Below are positions 1 through 7,415 of a stretch of DNA of 25,422 nt, one piece after another. Source of the DNA: G963677485 sp964519405 (GTDB lineage: Bacteria > Armatimonadota > HRBIN16). A model generated the notes under the pieces. That model searched no databases, was not told the DNA's origin, and was given only the letters and a program-made list of their open reading frames with translations. The stretch lies in contig CAZFLA010000038.1 in NCBI GenBank assembly GCA_964519405.1, positions 1-25,422 of the forward strand. Reading direction: 5' to 3'. The position numbers were made by a program, and so were the translations under genes. The first letter of the stretch is position 1. Every line of letters begins with the position of its first letter.

Positions 1-1
1 T

Positions 2-241
2 GGCACGCTGTCGGAAGGTGCCGGCGGCAACAATCCTTACTTCTGCACAGGTGCTGGTGGGATGCTTCAGGCTGTGCTGTTCGGCTTTGCGGGGCTAGAC
101 ATCAGTGAGCACGGGTTGACGCGTCTTGATCCGTGCCTGCCAGAAGGATGGAAGTCGTTGACGATCAAAGGTGTCGGCGTGAAAAGTGAGACCATCCGTA
201 TCGATGCATCCCCATCGAAAACTGCGCATAAAACCAAATAG
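2..241 (+). CDS. GH65-like glycoside phosphorylase/hydrolase, C-terminal end (5' truncated by window edge)
   Basis: Only the last 79 codons are present, read in the frame ending at the TAG at 239-241. The translation includes SEGAGGNNPYF, then CTGAGGMLQAVLFGFAGL and RLDPCLPEGWKSLTIKGV. A pattern of T-AGG-LQ-hydrophobic-GF-GL followed by P-LP-W is typical of the end of the (alpha/alpha)6 barrel and the C-terminal beta-sandwich of family GH65 (maltose, trehalose and kojibiose phosphorylases and related hydrolases). The substrate cannot be told from this fragment because the catalytic centre lies upstream of the window. The stop overlaps the GTG of the next gene (TAGTG), which suggests translational coupling in a carbohydrate operon. 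Confidence is good for the superfamily and low for the exact activity. Confidence 0.7.
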   Translation, partial: GTLSEGAGGNNPYFCTGAGGMLQAVLFGFAGLDISEHGLTRLDPCLPEGWKSLTIKGVGVKSETIRIDASPSKTAHKTK

Positions 242-2655
242 TGAAGCTGATGGTTATATCTGGTAGGTTCTTCCAGCTGTCGTCCGATGACCAGGGGAAG
301 ATTGGGGTTCAGTTTGATCCGAAGGGCCGGTCACGGTATTCGGCAGACTATGCCCTTATCGGCCCGTATGGGCTTACCTCTGCAGGTCAGACGAGTGCAG
401 CCGGAAACGCCGTTCGTATCAGAGGATCGAAGTATTGCTGCTCTGGTGCTCAGAAGGGTGGATATGAAGGGCCGTGGGATCACGCCGAGAACCTACCCTC
501 ATCGGGTTCAATTGGGCAGTCGTTCACCGTGCCAGACGGCGGCGGTTGGCTTTATGAAGCATGGGCACTGCTCACTTGCAGCGGGGTGAAAGATTCCTCG
601 GTGCGGATATGTCTTCGCCGCAATGGACCCTCCGGTGAGCTGCTGGCGGAACGTATTGTGAAGCCCCTGCCCGAACAATCGATGGTGCGTATTCAGTTAA
701 CGAAGCCAGAACCTCCAGGCATGTATTACCTGGAGGTTGGCGATAAGCAGGGTGCCGCCTACTGGTGGGGATGCAACTACGACGCATATGCTGATGGCAC
801 AGCATTTTTCAATGGCGCAGCCCAACCTAGCAAGGATATGGTTTTCGGTTATACGCTGGCCGATGTGGGTGTGATGGATTGGGGTGTTCGGACTGATGCC
901 GACAAACTGATCTGCACCTATGAATTACGGCAACAAGCGATCAGCGGATTTACGCCCTCGCTGAGTATTAGCTTTCCATTCGAACGTGATGGCTATGATA
1001 CCACTAACCTAGCTCTGACCCCATTTAGGTTCTTGATTACCGATAGCGGTTGCTGGTTTCCGATTGAAGCATTCAAGAGGAATGAATCCGACTGGAACTT
1101 GAAGCGAGCCGGTAAAGGGGCACGGTTGTGCGGCACTCGCGCATATGACTTGACTATCACCCATCAACGCAGCGGACTAGAGCCGCATATGGAGCCATCT
1201 CGCCTGCATCTGCTGTTGGGTAATGAAGCCACCGTGCAGGTTAGTGCCAAGAGCGACAAGCTGCCTGATATATTCCCGCGCTTCTTTGTGTCCGATCGGC
1301 GCATCAGCGATATTCTAGATCGGTTCATGAAGACATTCTTATTCTGGAACACTTCATGCCCCTCTACATATGAGTTTGATGCGTTAAAACTGTCTTGGGT
1401 TGGTGGTCCGGCTCATGATGGGTTTCGGAATGTGGTGGAGTATTTTACAAACCGCTGTGACGATGATGGATATATTTGGAGCCGCCCCAACTCACGAGGT
1501 TGGAATGGTGATTCGCCAACGAATGATACCCGCCACTTTGACAATAACTGCCCGTTTATATTAGCGTGTTGGGACCTCTACGTGTGGAGCGGTGATCGTG
1601 AATGGCTAAGCCGAGTGATGCCCACTGTGCGAAAAGCCGTGAACTACCTGCTGCATGGTATGGACGGTAAGCGTGGGGTGCTGACCATCGACGCACCGCA
1701 GCATTCAGGCATCACAGAACCAAAGGGCAACACCAATCCCAGCAACTACTTCGACTGTATACCAACAGGATATAGGGATGCTTACATCAACGCCTTCTTC
1801 GCTGCGTCGTTGCGAGCTGCGGCTGATCTAGAGCGTGCGGCCGGTGATGCACATCGGGCCGGCGAACTCGATGCCTATGCGATGGTTGCCAAGCGTGCGT
1901 TCAACCGAGTATTCTGGGATGATGCCAAAGGGCGGTACATCAGTTGGGTTGATGCAAATGGTCAGAGGCATGATTCCGGTATGAGCTATGTGAACACCAT
2001 CGCCGCGACATATGGCCTTGCTGACAAGCAGCAGGTGGTTCGGATGTATCGCTGGATGCAGACGGAGCCCACCTCATCGGGTAAGGCAGATACTTTTTCG
2101 CGATGGGTATTCGCGCCTCGCAGTAATGCCATTCATTGTTCGGAACAAGCCAATGCGCTCAAGTACGATGAGTGGTGTGAAGACGGCGGTGCGCTGTTAT
2201 GGACCGCATACTACGAAATAATGTCTCGGGTAAATCACCTCGGCGCAGACAACGCATGGCACCGCTTCAAACAAATACTTGAAAGATACAACAAACCCGA
2301 CAAGCTGGTTGGCGGAAATCCGATGTATTATGGCGAAATCGACAACCGCGGCGATGGCGTATACGGCCCCGGATCGGTTGGACTGTGGGGTGAGTTTCCT
2401 GAAAGCGGATTGGCGCCATGTGCATTTCTGTATGGATTTGTGGGCGTGCGAGCCGACCATGCAGGCCTATACATTAAGCCGAACTTGCCGACAGAGCTTC
2501 AGTATGCCGGTGTGGAGAACCTAGTATATTGCGGTAAGCGTATGAAGATCACCGTATACCGCAATCGTGTTGTGTTGGAGTGGGACGGAAGACGCATGGA
2601 GCGGGGCGCAGCCCCAGGAAAAGGGATCACCTTCACCAAGGATGTTTTCAAGTAA
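241..2655 (+). CDS. Six-hairpin ((alpha/alpha)6-barrel) glycosidase with N-terminal beta-sandwich
   Basis: This 804-aa protein has no evident signal peptide. Residues about 90-205 look like an all-beta carbohydrate-binding or spacer domain. Residues about 345-690 form a helical barrel of the six-hairpin type: DRFMKTFLFWN, PFILACWDLYVWSGDREWL, PTGYRDAYINAFFAASLRAA, and a WCEDGGALLW segment (about 645-654) that could carry a catalytic acid. Residues about 706-785 (GLWGEFPESGLAPCAFLYGF, IKPNLP) resemble the C-terminal sandwich of GH65/GH78-type enzymes and echo the end of the preceding gene. Substrate unknown; a retained or internal-debranching glycoside hydrolase is the best general description. 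Start: GTG at 241 overlaps the upstream stop; ATG at 250 is an alternative. Neither has a clear ribosome binding site, so coupling is likely. The gene ends 34 bp from the convergent DUF2723 gene. Confidence 0.75.
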   Translation: MKLMVISGRFFQLSSDDQGKIGVQFDPKGRSRYSADYALIGPYGLTSAGQTSAAGNAVRIRGSKYCCSGAQKGGYEGPWDHAENLPSSGSIGQSFTVPDGGGWLYEAWALLTCSGVKDSSVRICLRRNGPSGELLAERIVKPLPEQSMVRIQLTKPEPPGMYYLEVGDKQGAAYWWGCNYDAYADGTAFFNGAAQPSKDMVFGYTLADVGVMDWGVRTDADKLICTYELRQQAISGFTPSLSISFPFERDGYDTTNLALTPFRFLITDSGCWFPIEAFKRNESDWNLKRAGKGARLCGTRAYDLTITHQRSGLEPHMEPSRLHLLLGNEATVQVSAKSDKLPDIFPRFFVSDRRISDILDRFMKTFLFWNTSCPSTYEFDALKLSWVGGPAHDGFRNVVEYFTNRCDDDGYIWSRPNSRGWNGDSPTNDTRHFDNNCPFILACWDLYVWSGDREWLSRVMPTVRKAVNYLLHGMDGKRGVLTIDAPQHSGITEPKGNTNPSNYFDCIPTGYRDAYINAFFAASLRAAADLERAAGDAHRAGELDAYAMVAKRAFNRVFWDDAKGRYISWVDANGQRHDSGMSYVNTIAATYGLADKQQVVRMYRWMQTEPTSSGKADTFSRWVFAPRSNAIHCSEQANALKYDEWCEDGGALLWTAYYEIMSRVNHLGADNAWHRFKQILERYNKPDKLVGGNPMYYGEIDNRGDGVYGPGSVGLWGEFPESGLAPCAFLYGFVGVRADHAGLYIKPNLPTELQYAGVENLVYCGKRMKITVYRNRVVLEWDGRRMERGAAPGKGITFTKDVFK

Positions 2656-2689
2656 CTTGTGGTGAAGGCGATCTTTAAACCGATCGGAG

Positions 2690-4795
2690 CTATTTAGCCA
2701 GGCGATCGCGAAAACTGCGAACACGCATGTTTTTGGGGTCTATCTTTAGTTCCTCTGTCAGCAGCTTAACTGCCTTTGCTTTGTCGTTGTTCTTCAGATA
2801 GATAATTGCCAGGTTGGTTCGAGCCCCTTTCATATGCGGCACCAATGAGATGGCTTGTTGATAAGCTACCGCGGCTTTTTTCAGTTGGTTATCTTGGTCA
2901 AGCGCGTAGGCCAGACAATACCAGACCTCCCCGTCATCGGGCACCCACTCGAGCGCACGTGTATAACAATCGGCTGACTGCTTCCACAGTTGCCTTTGCG
3001 TGAAGAAGGCACCACGGTCACGGTGCAGCACCGCCCAAGCGTGACGTTCTAGCCGATGGGATGTTTTGGTGGGTCTGCGGAGCAACTCTGGATTTTCTTT
3101 TCTCCAGCGAGCTTCAGCATCCATTACCTCATTATTTGATGTTTCACGACCGGCTACTTTGAACAGCATACCATCAGGCAGAAGATATTTGGCTTCATTA
3201 AGAAATCCCGGGCTGAAGTCGATATAGAGCGGACTGTCTTCAATTTGGTGACGGTTTGGTAAACTAATCCGAAAAACCTGGAGTAAAGGGTCCATGTTGT
3301 CTATAGTTAGGTATTTCACTTTACCTTGCTGTGTCAATATATGCCTGTTGTTGATTTGCTTTTCAAATGAGGTTGTTTTTAACATAATCAGACGATTATG
3401 ATCAGGATGAGATATGTATGACCAGTATGTTAATGCTCCTACAGCATTGTCTTCCGATGCTAAAACAACTGCTTGTTTTGGAATTCGTCTCGTAAGCGCG
3501 TTAAGGTAGTTATCTGGCGCTTTGAAATGCCGTAATGATGCTGCGGATACAGATTGGCAGCACATCGCAATGAGGAACACCAAAAGCAGCACGGGAAGTG
3601 ATTCCGCTACAATGATAAACTTCCTGCTGCGTAGGTAGTTTGATATTGCGGTAAGTCCTACTCCAGACAATGCTGCGATGGCCATATACTCCGGCAGATG
3701 CCAGTCGATGACGCCATATGACTTAACATAGGATACGCCCATACCCGCTTGTTTGAGGTGACCGTATATCATACCAGCGGCATACGGTATGGACACCGCG
3801 ATCAGCATGAGGAGATATACATGATGCTTTCTGATGGCATACACCATACCAACAACGGCGAATGCGAGTGCAGCCGTACCGACCTGGATGTTTAATGCAT
3901 ATGATTTAAGCCACTCAATCGTGAAGTCTGGTGGAGCAGATGACAATGTGCGGGAGTGCCATGCTTTACGTTCAATAGCCCAGATGAACTGATGAAGGCT
4001 CTTAACGTTGCCAAAGTCAATGAGTGGATTCGCATGAGAGCGTATAGGTACATAAAGGAATATCAACAGGCCAACGAACAGTCCTGATATGATTTGGAGC
4101 AAACCGCTTATCCGACATCCTTTCGGTGCTGAACTCAGTAGAACCCCAAATACTAGAAAAACCAGGCATATCTGGCTGAGATGGTTGCCGATCGCTAAAC
4201 CCCATAACAATCCCAATACAACATAGCGGCTGCGGTTTATGGAGAGCTTGTAGTGCTCATCTTTTGCGAAGATCACTAAGGTGCTTACGACCAGCATTGC
4301 TGACAACAGTGCGGTTAGCAGTGTGTATTGCTCAGTCACAAAACTTTGTTCGAGAAAAGCTGTAGATTTCATCAATATGGCTGCAGAACAGATACCAGCG
4401 ATGACTACATTTCGTTTACCCACATTTGGACAAAGCTTGTTGGACCAGAGCTGCACTAGTAGGCATAACAATGCTACTGTGATAGCACCCATTAAACCCG
4501 AAAATAGGTTCGTTCCGCGTGCCGGATCGGTAAACGCTCCTAGCCTTACCCATAGTGAAGCCAACGATGTGTATGTTGGTGCGCCTGGGGGGTGAGGAAT
4601 ACCGGCTGATACCGCGGCGATTGCGAACTCACTGCTATCATGGAAAGTGATTGACGGTGCTGCATTCCACCACAAAACTGCTAATGAAGTGACAAACACA
4701 ACGATGCAGGAGATAACCATGTAGCTGGTTACAGGTTTAGTGTTTGCTCCAGATACAGGATGCTGGTTATTCCTAGCCTTTAACGACATAAACAT
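2690..4795 (-). CDS. DUF2723 polytopic membrane protein with C-terminal TPR repeats (putative protein O-glycosyltransferase)
   Basis: This 701-aa integral membrane protein begins with a hydrophobic helix (about 25-45). The DUF2723 signature follows: an acidic D-S-S-E-F at 53-57 and GIPHPPGAPTY at 65-75, then about ten more membrane helices to residue ~415, with YVPIRS (248-253) and NPLIDFGN (256-263) in a loop. Residues about 420-560 are likely extracytoplasmic, and about 594-690 hold two to three TPR repeats (SADCYTRALEWVPDDGEVWY, AAVAYQQAISLVP). DUF2723 has a GT-C-like architecture; its animal member TMEM260 O-mannosylates IPT domains of plexins and MET. The acidic pair fits a catalytic role, but activity here is inferred. 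The start has AAGGGG 4 nt upstream of the first ATG; a second ATG lies two codons later. The gene is 81 bp downstream of the Tat-exported glycosidase on the same strand, with a hairpin between them. Confidence 0.85.
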   Translation of the reverse strand: MFMSLKARNNQHPVSGANTKPVTSYMVISCIVVFVTSLAVLWWNAAPSITFHDSSEFAIAAVSAGIPHPPGAPTYTSLASLWVRLGAFTDPARGTNLFSGLMGAITVALLCLLVQLWSNKLCPNVGKRNVVIAGICSAAILMKSTAFLEQSFVTEQYTLLTALLSAMLVVSTLVIFAKDEHYKLSINRSRYVVLGLLWGLAIGNHLSQICLVFLVFGVLLSSAPKGCRISGLLQIISGLFVGLLIFLYVPIRSHANPLIDFGNVKSLHQFIWAIERKAWHSRTLSSAPPDFTIEWLKSYALNIQVGTAALAFAVVGMVYAIRKHHVYLLMLIAVSIPYAAGMIYGHLKQAGMGVSYVKSYGVIDWHLPEYMAIAALSGVGLTAISNYLRSRKFIIVAESLPVLLLVFLIAMCCQSVSAASLRHFKAPDNYLNALTRRIPKQAVVLASEDNAVGALTYWSYISHPDHNRLIMLKTTSFEKQINNRHILTQQGKVKYLTIDNMDPLLQVFRISLPNRHQIEDSPLYIDFSPGFLNEAKYLLPDGMLFKVAGRETSNNEVMDAEARWRKENPELLRRPTKTSHRLERHAWAVLHRDRGAFFTQRQLWKQSADCYTRALEWVPDDGEVWYCLAYALDQDNQLKKAAVAYQQAISLVPHMKGARTNLAIIYLKNNDKAKAVKLLTEELKIDPKNMRVRSFRDRLAK

Positions 4796-4815
4796 ACAAC
4801 CCCTTATATATAGTT

Positions 4816-4851
4816 AGGCAGCACGATGATGCTGACACCACCGTGCTGTCT
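4816..4851 (-). terminator. Hairpin between the two minus-strand genes
   Basis: A 10-bp stem (4816-4825 with 4842-4851, one G-U pair) encloses a 16-nt loop in the 81-bp gap after the glycosidase stop. No run of U follows on the minus strand. It may be a weak terminator, or an mRNA-processing or stability element that lowers expression of the DUF2723 gene relative to the glycosidase gene. Confidence 0.4.
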
Positions 4852-4876
4852 GGTAACTACGACCGATTCCACTATA

Positions 4877-6295
4877 CTAGTATTCGCGGATGATACGGCG
4901 ACCTTCCAACCAGGCGATCATATTAAGAACCAGTAGGTTCCAGTTCTGGAAGTTTGGATTGATGATGCCTTCACCCGTATCGGGATTGTAATATTCATGA
5001 AGGGTGCCAAACTGCTCATAATCACGGCCGAATAGGTTAATCGACTTCATGGCAATTTCGGCAGCCTCATCGGTGAAGCCGTAATCAGCTAATCCACGGA
5101 ATACCATGTAGTTCGCAATACCCCAAACAGGCCCAAGCCAGTTACTGGGGTTACCGCTGGCTTTCAGGTTGAACATCTTCTCCATTTTGCTCAGCGTTCG
5201 AATACCATAAGGTGCGTTAAATGTGCGGGTGTCTCGTGCTCGTTCGGCCACTCGCTTAGCTTGATCGGTGCTGGCTACGCCAGCCCACAGCGGCATGAAG
5301 TTGCTCCACGCGTCGATGCGCATGATCAGACATTCCCAATCGCGCGGCATGTTTTCGTGAAGCCCTTTGATGTTTTCATTAGACAGTAGGTTGAGGTCTA
5401 CACTGTAGTAACTGCCATCGCGTTCATCCCAACACTGCTCATTGATGGCTGCCTTGAGGGCATCAGCTTTACGACGCCATGTCGTTGCTGTGCCTGTTCC
5501 CAGCAGTTCGGCTAAGTAGCCCATGGCTAGCATCTCTTTCACCATCAAGCAGTTCAAGTAGATCGATCCGCAGCTGTTATCTGGGCGGAAGAAGATGCTG
5601 GGGTCGTTGTCGACGCCGATGGCTAAGTCGTTCTTCCAGTAGAAGAGGCCTGTTTTGGCATGTTTGAAGTTGCGCTCGTATGCGCCGAGGAATGCTTCCA
5701 GCTTGGCGATGTGCTCTTTCATCCACTCGGCATCATTATTGTGCTTCTTGGCGATGAAGGCGGCATGCTGAGCTAGCACAGGTTTGTGCATGTTGGCTTG
5801 GGAACCATCACCTTTCTTCGCAAAGATACCGTCAATGCCGCCAACGCTAATACAGATCGGCATCCAACCATCGCTGTCGGTGGCTTCCAGGAAGTTTAAA
5901 ATGCAGCCCTTTTCGTATTTGCTGAGTAGGTCTTTATCGAGTTTGGGCGAATCATTGACCAACTGACTGATAGCCACGTCGGCTAACCAGGAATCCCAAT
6001 CCCACAGATTGTCTTGATAGACGCTGCCTGGTACGATGAATGGATGCTTGATTTGGCCCACAGGTTCCCGCAGCATTTTCGTGCAGTTCTCGGCTGCATA
6101 CTTCGTGACCATCGTGCGATATCTCTGTTGTTCCTGCGATATCTGTTCAGACATAATGTTGTTCACCTTTGTCGTGGAATTATCGGGTATGGAATGATCG
6201 GCTGCACTGTGCGAATCTGCACGGCTTGGCCGTGATACTGCAGAAAGTGCTGCAATTGTGACTGCGGATCCGCTGAGAAACCGGCGTCGATTCAC
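4877..6295 (-). CDS. Tat-exported GH63/trehalase-like (MGH1-like) glycoside hydrolase
   Basis: The start chosen is GTG at 6295, preceded by GGGGGA with 7-nt spacing. It yields 472 aa beginning VNRRRFLSGSAVTIAALSAV, a textbook twin-arginine signal (RRRFLSG plus a hydrophobic stretch). Longer upstream reading adds a non-homologous-looking segment. The mature part is an (alpha/alpha)6 barrel of the GH63/GH37 superfamily: LWDWDSWLADV (about 97-107), GVDNDPS (about 227-233, D229 a likely catalytic acid), NWLGPVWGIANYMVFRGL (about 385-402), LHEYYNPDTGEG (about 432-443, E434 a likely base) and FQNWNLLVLNMI (about 449-460). Relatives include mannosylglycerate hydrolases, trehalases and alpha-glucosidases, so an alpha-mannosyl or alpha-glucosyl substrate is plausible, but the exact one cannot be called. 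Tat export indicates folding before export, to the periplasm or outside. Confidence 0.8.
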   Translation of the reverse strand: MNRRRFLSGSAVTIAALSAVSRPSRADSHSAADHSIPDNSTTKVNNIMSEQISQEQQRYRTMVTKYAAENCTKMLREPVGQIKHPFIVPGSVYQDNLWDWDSWLADVAISQLVNDSPKLDKDLLSKYEKGCILNFLEATDSDGWMPICISVGGIDGIFAKKGDGSQANMHKPVLAQHAAFIAKKHNNDAEWMKEHIAKLEAFLGAYERNFKHAKTGLFYWKNDLAIGVDNDPSIFFRPDNSCGSIYLNCLMVKEMLAMGYLAELLGTGTATTWRRKADALKAAINEQCWDERDGSYYSVDLNLLSNENIKGLHENMPRDWECLIMRIDAWSNFMPLWAGVASTDQAKRVAERARDTRTFNAPYGIRTLSKMEKMFNLKASGNPSNWLGPVWGIANYMVFRGLADYGFTDEAAEIAMKSINLFGRDYEQFGTLHEYYNPDTGEGIINPNFQNWNLLVLNMIAWLEGRRIIREY

Positions 6296-6357
6296 AGAAC
6301 GATCCCCCTTATTGATGATTGCTAATAATAGAATGGCATCCGGTGGCCATTTTAGCA

Positions 6358-6406
6358 ATAGCGAATAATGTGATGAATATAGCGAATATGCAGATTTATC
6401 TGAATA
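6358..6406. promoter_or_regulatory. Repeated GAATA motifs in the divergent intergenic region
   Basis: The 10-mer ATAGCGAATA occurs at 6358-6367 and again at 6379-6388, exactly 21 bp apart, that is two helical turns. Further GAATA copies sit at 6375-6379 and 6402-6406. The cluster lies between the divergently transcribed glycosidase and SIMPL genes, about 60-110 bp upstream of the glycosidase GTG. This spacing would suit binding of a regulator to one face of the DNA. No regulator can be named. Confidence 0.35.
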
Positions 6407-6459
6407 TTGCACTGGAATGCGAAACATACAGCACATCTGTAAACGTCTAATATGTCATA

Positions 6460-6481
6460 AGGCGCGAACCGTTACGCGCCT
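6460..6481 (+). other. Short GC-rich hairpin in the SIMPL gene leader
   Basis: A perfect 7-bp stem (AGGCGCG, 6460-6466, with CGCGCCT, 6475-6481) and 8-nt loop lies 33 nt upstream of the SIMPL start codon. No U-tract follows. Function unknown; it could stabilise the 5' end of the mRNA. Confidence 0.35.
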
Positions 6482-6514
6482 GTATTTCGCCCAACGATAA
6501 TGAGGAGATATCAG

Positions 6515-7276
6515 ATGGCAGAATTTCAAAAAGCGTTGATCCGGTTTTTGTATGTTTCTCTGGCTATTGCCACAGTGGTAGCCCTGTTGTGCTTAGGTAA
6601 ACCTAACCGATCCTCCGTAAGTTCGGGACGCCCAGGTGTTGATATGCCGGCAGGGGTTACCGCGATAGGCACTTGTGTGGTAAGAACTAAACCCGACATT
6701 GTTGAAGTCGATCTGGGCGTTGCGAAGACTGATACCAAAGTGAAGACTGTGCAGCGATATGTGAATACCACCGCGACAACAATCACTAAACTATTAGAAA
6801 AGAACGGGATAGAAGCCAAAGATGTCCAAACGCAGGAGTTTAACATATATCCTGAAACGCGGCCAAATGGCACGAAGACAGGGCGATGGAGTGCGAAACA
6901 GGTATTGCATGTTCGTATTCGCAACATCGGTAAAGCTGCAGATATCATTGATTCCGTTGTTGGGGTAGGAGTTAACTCTGTGTCTGGTCTGAACTACACT
7001 TCAGAAAACATGGAAGAACTCCGAACAAAAGGACGGCAGAAGGCGGCTGATTCGGCACGAAAGAAGGCGCAGGCATTAGCTTCAGCGCTTGGAGGTAAAG
7101 TCGGTAAGCTGGTATCCTGCGCTGAAAATTATCCAGATGACGGTATGTATATGGCAAATTCCAGTATGCGAAGCATGACATACTCGGTTGGGGGATTGGC
7201 GTCAGCTGAGCTTGATATCGCCCCTGGTGAATTGGTGACAACTGTAACCGTAACTGCTACCTACGAAATCGAATAA
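6515..7276 (+). CDS. SIMPL-domain (DUF541, YggE-like) envelope protein
   Basis: The start is ATG at 6515, because GAGGAG lies 7 nt upstream; the earlier ATG at 6500 overlaps that site. The 253-aa product has a single N-terminal hydrophobic segment (about 8-27) that acts as a signal anchor. A SIMPL domain follows (about 45-253): VTAIGTCVVRTKPDIVEVDL, ATTITKLLEKNGIEAKDVQT, NIYPET, SGLNYTSENMEELRTKGRQK and a C-terminal VTTVTVTATYEIE. Bacterial SIMPL proteins form periplasmic oligomers and have been linked to oxidative stress tolerance, but no biochemical role is settled. It is divergent from the glycosidase and stands alone before glyQ. Confidence 0.85.
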   Translation: MAEFQKALIRFLYVSLAIATVVALLCLGKPNRSSVSSGRPGVDMPAGVTAIGTCVVRTKPDIVEVDLGVAKTDTKVKTVQRYVNTTATTITKLLEKNGIEAKDVQTQEFNIYPETRPNGTKTGRWSAKQVLHVRIRNIGKAADIIDSVVGVGVNSVSGLNYTSENMEELRTKGRQKAADSARKKAQALASALGGKVGKLVSCAENYPDDGMYMANSSMRSMTYSVGGLASAELDIAPGELVTTVTVTATYEIE

Positions 7277-7281
7277 CGCTA

Positions 7282-7304
7282 AAGGCAGGTTCACAGCCTG
7301 CCTT
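7282..7304 (+). terminator. Hairpin after the SIMPL gene
   Basis: A perfect 8-bp stem, AAGGCAGG (7282-7289) with CCTGCCTT (7297-7304), encloses a 7-nt loop 5 nt after the SIMPL stop codon. The downstream sequence is not U-rich, so termination may be partial. Confidence 0.5.
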
Positions 7305-7334
7305 CACATTATATTGGTACAATAAACATTGTGT

Positions 7335-7357
7335 GCAGAATACCTGTGGTATTCTGC
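7335..7357 (+). promoter_or_regulatory. glyQS leader hairpin
   Basis: A perfect 10-bp inverted repeat, GCAGAATACC (7335-7344) and GGTATTCTGC (7348-7357), is separated by only TGT. It lies 58 nt upstream of the glyQ start. A second possible pairing, CCTAGA (7371-7376) with TCTAGG (7403-7408), would cover the glyQ ribosome binding site. Together they may form a folded leader. No T-box consensus (GGGUGG-ACC) is seen. Confidence 0.45.
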
Positions 7358-7415
7358 TGGAGTATTACGCCCTAGAACCATCGGGGCATCCACATTTATA
7401 AATCTAGGTGGACAA

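Noticed and set aside
6296..6436. N-terminal 47-codon extension of the Tat glycosidase
   Set aside because: It passes through the phased repeats and lacks a ribosome binding site, while the GTG at 6295 has a good site and opens directly on a twin-arginine signal.
7300..7415. T-box riboswitch controlling glyQS
   Set aside because: Glycyl synthetase genes often have one, but the conserved GGGUGG-ACC T-box sequence and antiterminator/terminator pair are missing and the leader is too short.
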